Of a stretch of DNA of 64,000 bases, positions 49,865 to 58,009 are shown one piece after another. Both the position numbers and the translations under genes were made by a program. The DNA is from Gemmatimonadota bacterium (GTDB lineage: Bacteria; Gemmatimonadota; Gemmatimonadetes; Gemmatimonadales; GWC2-71-9), in assembly GCA_003222135.1 (NCBI GenBank), contig QHUM01000040.1:37591-101590 (forward strand). The letters run 5' to 3'. Below the pieces are notes generated by a model, which had not been told where the DNA came from, ran no database searches, and saw only the letters and a program-made list of their open reading frames with translations. The number at the start of each line of letters is the position of its first letter. The stretch's first letter is position 1.

Positions 49865-50248
49865 CTAGAGGCTCAATGGCCACGGCTGCGGGATGAGCAG
49901 CAGCATCCAGGCTGCGCCCAGCAGCGCCATGTTCTTCTTGAACATGACTGCGTCCATTTGGCGGGCTGCAGGATCGGTGACCGCCCAGTAGTTGTGGATC
50001 ATGAAGGAGGTCGGCAGGAGGAAGACGGTCAGCAACAGGACTCCCCAGGTGGGCCGAATCCCCAGGAGCACGCTGGCACCGCCGAGGATGAGCACCACAC
50101 CAGAGCCGAGCACGCCCAGGCGCGGAGCCGGCACTCCTTTGGCGGCTGCATACGGCGTCAGCATGCCCACGTGACGGAAATGGTCGATCCCGGCGAGCAG
50201 GAAGAACCCACCGTACAGCACGCGACCCGCCAGAAACAATAGGTGCAT
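49865..50248 (-). CDS. DoxX-family membrane protein
   Basis: The 127-residue protein has four membrane helices and the DoxX/DoxD-like start LAGRVLYGGFFLLAGIDHFRH, with LGSGVVLILGGASVLLG and FKKNMALLGAAWMLLL. The ATG at 50248 is 8 nt from AGGCC. It converges with the Gfo/Idh gene with 9 nt between stops. Physiological role unknown. Confidence 0.87.
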   Translation of the reverse strand: MHLLFLAGRVLYGGFFLLAGIDHFRHVGMLTPYAAAKGVPAPRLGVLGSGVVLILGGASVLLGIRPTWGVLLLTVFLLPTSFMIHNYWAVTDPAARQMDAVMFKKNMALLGAAWMLLLIPQPWPLSL

Positions 50249-50308
50249 AAGGCCTCCGGGATGGCTCGACCAACGTCTGAGACCAGCCGCAATATGCGGG
50301 CAGCGCGT

Positions 50309-50337
50309 AAGCTGTGGGCCGACACGCGCGGGCGCAA
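50309..50337 (-). promoter_or_regulatory. Promoter TTGCGC-N17-CAGCTT, DoxX gene
   Basis: TTGCGC (50337-50332), a 17-nt spacer ending GGCCCA, and CAGCTT (50314-50309) on the minus strand, 60 nt before the ATG. The leader contains a small palindrome CCGCAATATGCGG at 50287-50299. Confidence 0.6.
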
Positions 50338-50476
50338 CGGAGGGCGCGGACCTCCGGACCCGCGATGGGCCCAGCCGTCGGGGTCGCCCTCGACGTCGAG
50401 CCAACGCTAGGACTTGATAGGCCCTTGGCCGCGCGCCGGTACCTTCGGGCGATCAAGGTCCCTCCAGGAGAGCCGA

Positions 50477-50866
50477 ATGTTCAAGCGCGGGTGGTTCGAA
50501 CGAGGCGTGGCGGTCATGCTCGTAAGCGCTCAACTGAGTGCCTGCAGCAGTTGGCATGTTGAGACCGTGTCCCCGGCGGAGGTCGTCGAGGACCGGCAGC
50601 CAGCTGCGATCCGTGTCCAGCATCGGGATAGGCGCTCCGAAGTGCTCTACCTGCCCGAAATCCGTGGCGACAGTCTCCTGGGGCGGCGGGAATGGAATGC
50701 CAAGCAGTCGGATCGAGCGGTCGCGCTCGCCGACGTGAGCGGGGTGGCGACTCGTCGACTAAGCGCGGCCCGCACGGCAGGATTGGTCATCGGCATCGGG
50801 GCAGTCGTAGGCGTCATCGTTGGCCTGAGCGCGATGCAGGGAGGGCTCGAGAATTGGGGGCAGTGA
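50477..50866 (+). CDS. Lipoprotein of unknown function (129 aa)
   Basis: The protein has a lipobox (SAQLSACSS, cysteine at residue 23), a short soluble domain with IRGDSLLGRREWNAKQSDRA, where LYLPEIRGDSLLG suggests a beta pair, and a C-terminal glycine-rich membrane segment (AGLVIGIGAVVGVIVGL). AGGAG lies 7 nt before the ATG. Proteins of this general build are common in Gemmatimonadota, but I do not recognise a named family. Confidence 0.72.
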   Translation: MFKRGWFERGVAVMLVSAQLSACSSWHVETVSPAEVVEDRQPAAIRVQHRDRRSEVLYLPEIRGDSLLGRREWNAKQSDRAVALADVSGVATRRLSAARTAGLVIGIGAVVGVIVGLSAMQGGLENWGQ

Positions 50867-50915
50867 TTCGGTCGCGGCCCTCCCCGGGGTCGGGCGACAC
50901 AGGATGTCCTGACTA

Positions 50916-51359
50916 CTAATGAGGGCCGATGCGGAGATTTGCCGTGGCAATGAAGATCTCGCGCAGGAACGACAGCAAGCCTCCAAAAAAGGCGACCATG
51001 GCTGCGACAAAGAGGAGCGCGACGGGCATCGAAGCGTCGAAGCCCACAAATGCGCCGACGAACAGCGTGGCGATGACCGCGCACACCAGCAGCGCGGTAA
51101 CGGTACAGAGTGTGATGGCGCGACTGATGAGCCGAGCGCGGCGCGAGAGAGCCAGGAGCTCGGCGTGAGTTGACGCGGCCGCATCGGCAGGGAGTCCGGT
51201 CACCAGGTGGCTGTCGAGCGCCCGGCCGCGATCGATGATGCGCGACAGGCGGTTGGTGAGAACCGCCAACACCGCCCCGATTCCTGACAGCAGGAACACA
51301 GGCGCGACGGCGAGCTGGATCGCGTGGGCGACGGCGTTGATCCCGGTGTCGTGTTGCAC
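50916..51359 (-). CDS. DUF2721 membrane protein
   Basis: The 147-residue protein fits DUF2721: VAPVFLLSGIGAVLAVLTNRLSRIIDRGR at the start (one helix plus the RLxRIxDR motif), then two C-terminal helices with FVAAMVAFFGGLLSFLREI. The start is GTG at 51359. Function unknown. Confidence 0.83.
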   Translation of the reverse strand: MQHDTGINAVAHAIQLAVAPVFLLSGIGAVLAVLTNRLSRIIDRGRALDSHLVTGLPADAAASTHAELLALSRRARLISRAITLCTVTALLVCAVIATLFVGAFVGFDASMPVALLFVAAMVAFFGGLLSFLREIFIATANLRIGPH

Positions 51360-51432
51360 GCGTCACCGTGGATGCTGCTTCATCGAGTAGAGTCGATACT
51401 TCCCAGAAGGAAGTTTGCGAATCATCGAGGCT

Positions 51433-51461
51433 AAGCTGTAACCGTTTGGCGGCCGGCGCAA
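51433..51461 (-). promoter_or_regulatory. Promoter TTGCGC-N17-CAGCTT, DUF2721 gene
   Basis: TTGCGC (51461-51456), 17 nt, CAGCTT (51438-51433) on the minus strand, 73 nt before the GTG. Its spacer differs most from the other members, which supports selection on the two hexamers rather than recent copying. Confidence 0.55.
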
Positions 51462-51476
51462 CGCGACGGGGCCGCG

Positions 51477-52619
51477 CTAGCGCGATAAAGCGGCTATGCG
51501 TTCCCGCCAGACACGGTCGAGTTGAGCCAGCGGAACGCGCAGCAAGCGTGCAGCGGTGTCGAGGACGGCGCGCGGTTCGCGTCCGGCGCTCGCCAAGCTA
51601 CGAATGCCCGCGACACCCCCGACGTCGTAGACCATCTTGCAGAGGACCGCGAGTCCGTCGTACCCGACGTCGAGGGACCCTTTTCGCGGAGGCGGATCGG
51701 CGAGAATGCGCTCGAGCGTCAGATCAACGTGAGTATCGAGGTACTGCTTGAGCCCGGGCAGGAGGTCCTGGAAGTCGAGCCCGGCCGAGCCCCCGGTCCA
51801 GGTCATGAGCCCCTCTTGGACGAGGCCCGCGGCCTGGAGCGGGGCCAGAAAGGGCGCCAGGATGACGTGGGCGAGCTCGTGACGATAGCCCTCGCCGTTA
51901 CCGGAGGAGCCGATGAACACCAGATGATCGAGCGCGTTGCTCCGCCCGCCGACCGTGTCGGCCCCGAGCGGGAAGAACTCGAGACCGGCTGCGCCCAGGG
52001 TTTCGATGAGGTCGTCGGTGAAGTAGTAGCCGATGGCTGGCGGAGGAGGCACCGCGAACGCGCGGGCGAGAGAGTCGACGTAGGCGGCGGTGGCCTGGGC
52101 GCGGGCCCGCACGAAACGCCGCTTGGGGGGATACACGAACGTGATGCGACCGATCGTTTCGTGATTCCAGCGGCGGGTCAAGCGTGGCAGCGCGTTGGCC
52201 AGCACCCACCGCCCTCCCTCACGCGTCGCGTACACCCGATAGAGGGCGAGTGGCCGCACGTCCTGACCAGACACGCTCCCGACGAGCGTGCGGATCAGAT
52301 ACGTGCTGTCCAGGCCGATCGCGGGGGCGAGGTGCACCACGGTGAACCCCGAGTACCCTTGGTACACATAGCTGCACAGGAGATCGACGGTGGGCCACCG
52401 CACCTGCTCGGAAGGCGACCACAGCGGGGTCGGGTGCAGGCACGACGGGCGACTGGCGAGATAGGTACGCCACAGAGCGAAGATCTCCTGGTTCGGAATT
52501 CCAGTCGTGTCGACTCCGAACCCCACCGTCACGTGCACGGTCGTATCGGGGAGTTGAGCCTGGATCGCCACACATGGAGTGAGGGCGGCAGCGACGCGTA
52601 AGGAGATGGGAAGGCGCAA
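51477..52619 (-). CDS. Secreted gluzincin-like metallopeptidase
   Basis: The 380-residue protein starts at TTG 52619 with GAGGAG 9 nt upstream. After a signal peptide it has a zinc motif GEGYRHELAHVIL (HExxH) and, about 20 residues on, QEGLMTWTGGS with the third ligand glutamate, as in peptidase MA-like gluzincins. YYFTDDLIETLG and the C-terminal helices (LLRVPLAQLDRVWRERI) resemble that group. Substrate unknown. It is 3 nt after an acetyltransferase gene. Confidence 0.75.
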   Translation of the reverse strand: MRLPISLRVAAALTPCVAIQAQLPDTTVHVTVGFGVDTTGIPNQEIFALWRTYLASRPSCLHPTPLWSPSEQVRWPTVDLLCSYVYQGYSGFTVVHLAPAIGLDSTYLIRTLVGSVSGQDVRPLALYRVYATREGGRWVLANALPRLTRRWNHETIGRITFVYPPKRRFVRARAQATAAYVDSLARAFAVPPPPAIGYYFTDDLIETLGAAGLEFFPLGADTVGGRSNALDHLVFIGSSGNGEGYRHELAHVILAPFLAPLQAAGLVQEGLMTWTGGSAGLDFQDLLPGLKQYLDTHVDLTLERILADPPPRKGSLDVGYDGLAVLCKMVYDVGGVAGIRSLASAGREPRAVLDTAARLLRVPLAQLDRVWRERIAALSR

Positions 52620-52622
52620 GGC

Positions 52623-53231
52623 CTACGTCTCCTCGGCCACGGCGTGCCGCGCGAGCCGCGACTCGAGGTGCCGCCGCACGTCCGGCCATTCCGCGGCGAG
52701 GATGCTGTACATCACCACGTCACGCACCGTTCCGTCGCGCCGCAGGCCGTAATGCCGGATCACACCGTCTTTCTTTGCCCCCAGCGCTTCGATGGCCCGC
52801 TGGGAGCGAAAGTTGAAGTTGTCCGTGCGGAGGCCTACGACCTTGCACCCGAGCGCGTCGAACGCGTGCCGGAGCAGGAGCAACTTGCAGGTCGTGTTGA
52901 CGTGCGTCCGCTGACGGCTCTGCGCATACCAGGTGTGCCCGATCTCCACGCGATCGATGCCGCGAACGACGTCGTGATAACGCGTCGAGCCGATGATAGT
53001 GCCGCTCGCCAGATCCCGCACGGCCCAAGGGAGCATGTGACCGTCCCGCTGCCCCTGGAGCGCGTCGGCCACGTAGGCCCGCATGCCATCGGGCGGGGGG
53101 ACGGCGATGAACCACAGCTCCCACAGGCGGCCATCGGCCGCCGCGGCCGCGAGCGCGTCGTGGTGGTCTTCGGTCAGCGGCTCGAGACGGATGCCGCCCC
53201 CCTCGAGCACGATGGGTCGCACGTCGATCAT
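52623..53231 (-). CDS. GNAT acetyltransferase (RimJ/RimL-like)
   Basis: The 202-residue protein has the N-acetyltransferase fold: IRLEPLTEDHHDALAAAA, ASGTIIGSTRYHDVVRGIDRVEIGHTWYA, LLLRHAFDALGCKVVGLRTDNFNFRSQRAIEALGA. The layout is that of RimJ/RimL and Acetyltransf_3 proteins. The acetyl acceptor is unknown. ATG at 53231. Confidence 0.85.
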   Translation of the reverse strand: MIDVRPIVLEGGGIRLEPLTEDHHDALAAAAADGRLWELWFIAVPPPDGMRAYVADALQGQRDGHMLPWAVRDLASGTIIGSTRYHDVVRGIDRVEIGHTWYAQSRQRTHVNTTCKLLLLRHAFDALGCKVVGLRTDNFNFRSQRAIEALGAKKDGVIRHYGLRRDGTVRDVVMYSILAAEWPDVRRHLESRLARHAVAEET

Positions 53232-53237
53232 GGCTCG

Positions 53238-53759
53238 CTAGGGACCACGCTCCCAGCGCCACACCGGCCCATCTTCCGGGTCGACGACCGTGCCGATGTG
53301 GCGGAAGCCGCATTTCAGCAGGACGCGCGTGGAGGGATTCGCCGCCGGCAAGGTATGCGCCCGAACCAGTCGCACGTGCCCACTCGCGAACGCAAAGCCG
53401 ACGAGTGCGGCTGCCGCCTCCGTCGCAAACCCCTGGCCCTCGAACCCCGGTACGATGCCATAGGCAATCTCGACCATGCCCGCGGCGTCCGGCGGACCCT
53501 TGAATCCCGCACTACCGATCACGGACCGAGTCGCGCGATCGACGACGAAGAACCCGTGGTGCCACGGATCCGGCCCGCGGGCCTTCCGGAGCGCGGCAAG
53601 CCAATCGGGCGATACGTCGTCGGATACATAGAACTCTCTGAGGCGCTCAGCCCCGGGCACGCCCACCAGGTCTTCAAGCAGTTGCGGCTGGTCGATCAGG
53701 GCGAGCAGATGTTCAGCAGCGCACGGCAGCAACGTGAGGCGGGGTGTTTCGAGCGACAT
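53238..53759 (-). CDS. GNAT acetyltransferase
   Basis: The 173-residue protein starts at ATG 53759 (MSLETPRLTLLPC), the usual RimJ/RimL-type opening. It has SVIGSAGFKGPPDAAGMVEIAYGIVP, the acetyl-CoA loop GFEGQGFATEAA and NPSTRVLLKCGFRHIG. It is 6 nt upstream of the next acetyltransferase; the two are not close in sequence, so they are neighbours rather than a recent duplication. Confidence 0.85.
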   Translation of the reverse strand: MSLETPRLTLLPCAAEHLLALIDQPQLLEDLVGVPGAERLREFYVSDDVSPDWLAALRKARGPDPWHHGFFVVDRATRSVIGSAGFKGPPDAAGMVEIAYGIVPGFEGQGFATEAAAALVGFAFASGHVRLVRAHTLPAANPSTRVLLKCGFRHIGTVVDPEDGPVWRWERGP

Positions 53760-53791
53760 GCCCGGAACCGGGCCGCGGCCCAGGTCGGGGA

Positions 53792-54142
53792 TCAGCGCAG
53801 CACCGACGAGGCCGAGTTGGCCACGTTCGGGCACTCCCCTGCCCCACGCGCTCGCACCTCGAGAATCTGTCGAACCTCCAAGTAGTGCTTCCCGCCATAT
53901 ATGCTCCCTGAGTCCGCCCGGACGCCACGCAGGTGAACGAAGAGCGGTTCATTCGGCGTGGTCGCCTTGAGCCGGTAGCGCGTCGCCAGCCCCGAGTCGG
54001 TGACGGTCAACAGGATCTTGGGCTGGTCGCAGAGGACGAGGGCCCCGGCTCCATCGTCGTTGACATACAGGCCGCGCACCTCGATCGGACGCCCGCAGGC
54101 GACGAGCAGACCGGAGATCGCGACGAGGCTGGGGAGGCGCAT
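53792..54142 (-). CDS. Small lipoprotein of unknown function (116 aa)
   Basis: The protein has a lipobox (SGLLVACGR, cysteine at 16) and a compact beta domain (GLYVNDDGAGALVLCDQPKI, LFVHLRGVRADSG). There is no recognisable family; the fold resembles META or NlpE-like small domains. The ATG lies only 6 nt from a TAGTTT -10 element, so the message may be leaderless. Confidence 0.65.
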   Translation of the reverse strand: MRLPSLVAISGLLVACGRPIEVRGLYVNDDGAGALVLCDQPKILLTVTDSGLATRYRLKATTPNEPLFVHLRGVRADSGSIYGGKHYLEVRQILEVRARGAGECPNVANSASSVLR

Positions 54143-54148
54143 GGGTTC

Positions 54149-54177
54149 AAACTACGGGCCGTTCGCGGGAACGGAAA
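54149..54177 (-). promoter_or_regulatory. Promoter TTTCCG-N17-TAGTTT, possibly leaderless
   Basis: TAGTTT (54154-54149) in the context GGCCCGTAGTTTG on the minus strand, with TTTCCG 17 nt upstream. The -10 ends 6 nt before the ATG at 54142, which puts the start of transcription at or near the A of the ATG. Confidence 0.45.
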
Positions 54178-54234
54178 GTGGCGCATAGGTTAGATCGGTC
54201 CACGAGCGCCGTCTCCTCCGACAAGGACACCGCC

Positions 54235-54729
54235 ATGATCTTCGGCATCACGACGTTCACGCTGATGCACGTGGTGTTGAGCCTGATCGGCATCCTCGCC
54301 GGTCTCGTCGTCGCGGGAGGGCTCGCCAGCGGGAAACTGCTCGGCCGCTGGGCCCTCGTCTTCCTGGTGACCACGGTGTTGACGAGCGTCACGGGCTTCG
54401 GGTTCCCCTTCGTGACCCTGCTGCCGTCACACATCGTGGGGATCGTGTCGCTCGTGGTCCTGGCGGCCGTCGTCGTCGCGCAGTACGTCAAGCATTTCGC
54501 GGGGGCGTGGCGGCGCATCTACGCCGCCGGCGTCGTGCTCGCCACGTACCTCAACACGTTCGTCCTGGTCGTGCAGCTGTTCCGCCGGCTGCCTGCCTTG
54601 ATCGTCTCCGCGCCCACCCAGTCCGAGCCGCCGTTCGCCATCACGCAGCTCCTGGTGTTGGCGCTCTTTGTCTGGCTCGGGCTTGCCGCGGACCGAGGGT
54701 TCCGCGCCGCGTCGATCGGCCCGTCTTGA
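54235..54729 (+). CDS. Four-helix integral membrane protein
   Basis: The 164-residue protein is mostly membrane helices: LMHVVLSLIGILAGLVVAGG, WALVFLVTTVLTSVTGFG, HIVGIVSLVVLAAVVVAQY and AITQLLVLALFVWLGLAA, with an extra segment near YAAGVVLATYLNTFVLVVQL. It is a common unnamed family in proteobacteria and others. The 3' end overlaps the opposite-strand acetyltransferase by 89 nt. Confidence 0.78.
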   Translation: MIFGITTFTLMHVVLSLIGILAGLVVAGGLASGKLLGRWALVFLVTTVLTSVTGFGFPFVTLLPSHIVGIVSLVVLAAVVVAQYVKHFAGAWRRIYAAGVVLATYLNTFVLVVQLFRRLPALIVSAPTQSEPPFAITQLLVLALFVWLGLAADRGFRAASIGPS

Positions 54730-55273
54730 GATCGTAGCGCATGATCGGGCGGGCCGGCGCGCGGCGGACGACCGTCTTGAATCCGGCACGCGCAAAGGTG
54801 GACGCATACCCGGTCCCCGAAGCACTGGGTGACACGTCCGCATCAAAGGGATAGGCTTCCAGCGCGGGGGCGTGAGCGCGCCTGGCGGCTTCCAGCGCCG
54901 CAGCGATCAGTGCAGACGTGATGCCGTGCCTGCGATATCCCTTGCGCACATAGAGGCAGGAGAGCGACCAGACCGGCACGTCGTCCACGCGCTTGAGGCG
55001 CCAAGTGCGATCAAGCCACGGCACGGACTCGCGCGGCGTAAGCTGACACCAGCCCACGGGCACCTCGCTGTTGAACGCGAGCAGGCCCGGCGGCGGGCCT
55101 CGCCTCACGATCGTCCGGAACGCCGCCCTGTTTTCCTCACGCGGCCGCTTGCGATAGGCGCTGCCGATCCGGGCATACATGCACCAGCAGCCATTGCAGG
55201 CGCCGTTCTCGCCGAACAGGTCTTCGAGCGCGGGCCATAGATCGGGCGTGAGCGGACGCACGGTAAGCTTCAC
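54641..55273 (-). CDS. GNAT acetyltransferase with cysteine-rich N-terminus
   Basis: The 210-residue protein starts at GTG 55273 and carries ENGACNGCWCMYAR, typical of a GNAT subfamily, then GLLAFNSEVPVGWCQL, the acetyl-CoA loop VRKGYRRHGITSALIAAALEAA and FARAGFKTVVRR. The last 25 residues are basic and lie in the convergent overlap with the membrane gene. Substrate unknown. Confidence 0.82.
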   Translation of the reverse strand: MKLTVRPLTPDLWPALEDLFGENGACNGCWCMYARIGSAYRKRPREENRAAFRTIVRRGPPPGLLAFNSEVPVGWCQLTPRESVPWLDRTWRLKRVDDVPVWSLSCLYVRKGYRRHGITSALIAAALEAARRAHAPALEAYPFDADVSPSASGTGYASTFARAGFKTVVRRAPARPIMRYDLKTGRSTRRGTLGPRQARARQRAPTPGAA

Positions 55274-55286
55274 GCGGGTTGACGGG

Positions 55287-55457
55287 TCAGGCGGCCGCTC
55301 TTCGGACGAGACGCCAAGCCCACACGCTGAGCCCGACGCAAACGCCGAGAATGAGCGCGTCACTGGCGAAGATCCGTCGCCGGTCGACGACCTCCCAGAC
55401 ATGGGCGACGGTGATGACGGCGAACAGGATGCCGGTGGTAACGAGGTAGGCTTTCAT
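55287..55457 (-). CDS. Small two-helix membrane protein (56 aa)
   Basis: The protein has helices around LVTTGILFAVITVAHVWEVV and ALILGVCVGLSVWAWRLV joined by a short basic loop (DRRRIF). The ribosome site is weak. It lies 13 nt before the acetyltransferase gene and 42 nt after a promoter of the recurring family, which supports it being real. Confidence 0.65.
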   Translation of the reverse strand: MKAYLVTTGILFAVITVAHVWEVVDRRRIFASDALILGVCVGLSVWAWRLVRRAAA

Positions 55458-55499
55458 GGAGTGTACCCGAGGTCCAGAACAGGGTTGAGGTAAGCGCCC

Positions 55500-55528
55500 A
55501 AGCTGCGGGCCGGGGCGGCAACAGACAA
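55500..55528 (-). promoter_or_regulatory. Promoter TTGTCT-N17-CAGCTT
   Basis: TTGTCT (55528-55523), 17 nt ending CGGCCCG, CAGCTT (55505-55500) on the minus strand, 42 nt before the ATG at 55457. The TTGC copy seen in other members is shifted here, but a different TTG hexamer keeps the 17-nt spacing. Confidence 0.55.
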
Positions 55529-55563
55529 GACGGACTGCGGCGCTGGTCAAGCGGGCTCCTCAG

Positions 55564-56919
55564 TCAGGCCGCGACGTGCCCTGCCTCGAACGGCCACGTT
55601 CGTCCCTTCCACGACCACGCTCCGAAACACAGCACACCCAGCAGCAGCGCGCCCAATCCAAACGCGACCACGGCGGCAGGCGTCGTCGCGAAGATGAAGA
55701 TCCATCCCAGCAGAGCCACCAGACTCGGCACGGGATAGAGCCACATCCGATACGGCCTTGGCAAGTCCGGCGCCCGCCGGCGCAGCAACGTCACCGCGCC
55801 GATTTGCCCGATGAACTGCACGAGAATTCGCGTCGTGATCAATGCGTCTATGACCATCCCCAGCGACGCGAAACCGGCGAGGATCGAGAGGACGCCAAGC
55901 ACGACGAGCGAGACGTACGGGAATCCCCCGGACGGATGGAGGCGCGCGAACACCTTGAAGAAGTAGCCGTCCTTCGCCGCCGCATAGGGCACGCGCGAGT
56001 ACCCCAGCAAGAGCGCGAAGACCGAGCCGAACGCGGTCCAGAGGATCATCGCCGTAAAGATCGTCGCGACGCCCGGACCGTAGATTCGCTCCATGAAGAT
56101 CGAAACGACAAAGTTCGACTGCGGGTGCGCCGCCGCGGGGACGAAGTCGCGCCATGGGACGACGCCGATGATCGAGAGATTGATCGCGAGGTAGATCGCT
56201 GCGACCAGGGCGGTGCTGATGAAAATCGACCGCGGGATCACTCGCCCGGGATTCTCGACTTCGTCGCCGATATAGCAGACGTCGTAGTAGCCGAGGTAGT
56301 CGTAGACGCCGATCCGCGACGCGGCGCCGACACCCATGAGAAAGCCCAAGGAGAACGTGAACGCACCCGGCGGAAAGTCGAAGGCGACACTGGGGTCGAA
56401 GTGCCGGGCACCGGTGACGATCACCACGATGACCGTGACGATCGTGCCAATCCAGAGCGTGACGGTGATCGTCGCGATCGACGTGATTCGCCGGTAGAGG
56501 AGCGCCAAGTTCGCGAGCCCGATGACGGTCACAACCAGCATCGTCTGGCGCGCCGTGATCCCCTTCCAGAGGTAGCCCAAGTACTGAGAGAAGCCGATGT
56601 ACCCGGAGGCGATCTCGAGGGGGCCACTGAGCACGAACTGCCACACGAAGAGAAAGCCCATCAGCCGGCCGACCGTCTCGGCGCCATAGCCCTGGCGCAG
56701 GTACCCGAACGACCCGCCGGATCCCGGCAGCGCCGCCCCGAGCTCGCTCCAGACCATGCCGTCGCACAAGACGACCACCAGTGCGACGAGCCAGCCGAGC
56801 ATGGCTTGCGGACCGCCGAGCGCGGACATGAGGAGCGGGATCGTGATGAACGGTCCGATCCCGATCATGTTCGTCATGTTGAGCGCTGTGGCGTGAATCA
56901 GCCCGAAGCGGCGCTCCAT
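55564..56919 (-). CDS. APC-family amino acid permease
   Basis: The 451-residue protein has about 12 membrane helices and the APC start HATALNMTNMIGIGPFITIP (helix 1 with the GIGPF break), SELGAALPGSGGSFGYLRQGYG and GDEVENPGRVIPRSIFIS. It imports or exchanges an amino acid by proton coupling; which one is unknown. Its ATG overlaps the upstream lipoprotein stop as TGATG. Confidence 0.92.
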   Translation of the reverse strand: MERRFGLIHATALNMTNMIGIGPFITIPLLMSALGGPQAMLGWLVALVVVLCDGMVWSELGAALPGSGGSFGYLRQGYGAETVGRLMGFLFVWQFVLSGPLEIASGYIGFSQYLGYLWKGITARQTMLVVTVIGLANLALLYRRITSIATITVTLWIGTIVTVIVVIVTGARHFDPSVAFDFPPGAFTFSLGFLMGVGAASRIGVYDYLGYYDVCYIGDEVENPGRVIPRSIFISTALVAAIYLAINLSIIGVVPWRDFVPAAAHPQSNFVVSIFMERIYGPGVATIFTAMILWTAFGSVFALLLGYSRVPYAAAKDGYFFKVFARLHPSGGFPYVSLVVLGVLSILAGFASLGMVIDALITTRILVQFIGQIGAVTLLRRRAPDLPRPYRMWLYPVPSLVALLGWIFIFATTPAAVVAFGLGALLLGVLCFGAWSWKGRTWPFEAGHVAA

Positions 56920-57413
56920 CAGTGCGCGGCACCCGTCACGCCTTCATGGCCAGCGGCGTGATGCGCCGTGCGTTGGAAGGCCAGGAACGCGTGGATGGCC
57001 GCGACGGCGCCCGAGTCCGTGCTCCGGACGCGAACCTCGGCGCCCCGCGGACGGTCCATGGCCTGATAGATGATCGTCGCCTGGCGCGCCGCCATCACGG
57101 CTGTGCCGGGCACCCCTTGCGCGTGTACCTGGAATGGCTTGGCAAAGTCCCCGGCGCGAAACGCCGTCGCAATGTCTCGCATGTGTCGGCGGATGGCCGC
57201 GATCCCCGCCGTGTCGGAGCCATCATCGCGGTCCAGGACGATGCGGCCACCATCCGGCAAGTCCTCGAAGACGTGCGCCGAGGTGTATTGGTCCACGCCC
57301 ATGACGGCTTGGCCGCGTGCCTGCAATGCCACGAAGGCATCATCCGAGCGCGCGCTACCCCGACACCCGTCCAGTGCCGCTGCGATGACCAGAGCCACAC
57401 TCAAGACGCGCAA
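56919..57413 (-). CDS. Conserved lipoprotein of unknown function
   Basis: The 164-residue protein has a signal ending in AALDGC, cysteine at residue 17, and a compact domain with RGQAVMGVDQYTSAHVFEDL, DGGRIVLDRDDGS, GTAVMAARQATIIYQ and AIHAFLAFQRTAHHA. Relatives are sometimes labelled aspartate carbamoyltransferase in databases, but none of that enzyme's motifs are present. Coupled to the downstream permease. Confidence 0.75.
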   Translation of the reverse strand: MRVLSVALVIAAALDGCRGSARSDDAFVALQARGQAVMGVDQYTSAHVFEDLPDGGRIVLDRDDGSDTAGIAAIRRHMRDIATAFRAGDFAKPFQVHAQGVPGTAVMAARQATIIYQAMDRPRGAEVRVRSTDSGAVAAIHAFLAFQRTAHHAAGHEGVTGAAH

Positions 57414-57417
57414 GCGT

Positions 57418-57630
57418 TCACGCGCCTTCGTACTTGAAGGACACCTTGACCTTCGCGCGATAGCTCTCGACCTTGCCGTCCTTCAGCTGCATATCAAGCT
57501 GCGAGATCTCGGCCACCCGCAGGTCGCGCAGCGTCTTCGCCGCCCGCTTGATCGCCGCCGCAGCGGCTTTCTCCCAGGATTCGGGGCTGGTCCCGATCAA
57601 CTCGATGACCTTGTAGACGGTCTCGGCCAT
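57418..57630 (-). CDS. Dodecin
   Basis: The 70-residue protein matches dodecin, a dodecameric flavin-storage protein: VYKVIELIGTSPESWEKAAAAAI, LRDLRVAEISQLDMQLKDGKV and YRAKVKVSFKYE. The flavin-stacking aromatic found in archaeal dodecin is not clearly at the same place, as is usual for bacterial forms. It lies 4 nt before the lipoprotein gene. Confidence 0.93.
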   Translation of the reverse strand: MAETVYKVIELIGTSPESWEKAAAAAIKRAAKTLRDLRVAEISQLDMQLKDGKVESYRAKVKVSFKYEGA

Positions 57631-57640
57631 GTGACACTCC

Positions 57641-57964
57641 TTATGTGACGGCGTACGCGAGCGAGACGATGCCCGTCTCTGTGAGCTTCGTCGTCTGAGT
57701 CTCGGCGACGATCGTTACGCCCGGATGGTCCTGCTGCCGCAAAGTCCGTGAGAAGACGTACGTCTGCATCCCGGGCATTGCTGCGGCACCGCCCTGTTTC
57801 AGCGCGGCCTCGAACGTCTTGCCCCCGAGCAGCATGGTGTCGAACTGATTGAACAGGGCTGTGAAGTCGATCTCCGGATCCATGATGATCCAATCGGCTT
57901 CACCTTTTGGACCCGCGATGTATCCGTCCAGGCTCATGGCGACCGAGTAGCGGATCCGTCTCAC
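57641..57964 (-). pseudogene. Dihydrofolate-reductase-like (RibD C-terminal) protein with internal deletion
   Basis: The 107-residue product starts VRRIRYSVAMSLDGYIAGPK, like full-length members of about 170-180 residues, and continues DTMLLGGKTFEAAL and YVFSRTLRQQ. After VTIVAE it jumps straight to the family's C-terminal strand TETGIVSLAYAVT. The central part that should carry the FGGGELF nucleotide loop and the VIPVLLG strand is missing, with the frame kept. The protein is unlikely to be active. Start GTG at 57964 assumed; GTG at 58000 is an alternative. Confidence 0.7.
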
Positions 57965-58009
57965 GCGAGCCTCACGCGTCGTCGCCGCGTGGTACACCAC
58001 CCGCTGCAG

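Noticed and set aside
55576..56961. 461-codon plus-strand ORF rich in Arg, Asp and His
   Set aside because: Antisense of the amino acid permease, whose helices and motifs are clear.
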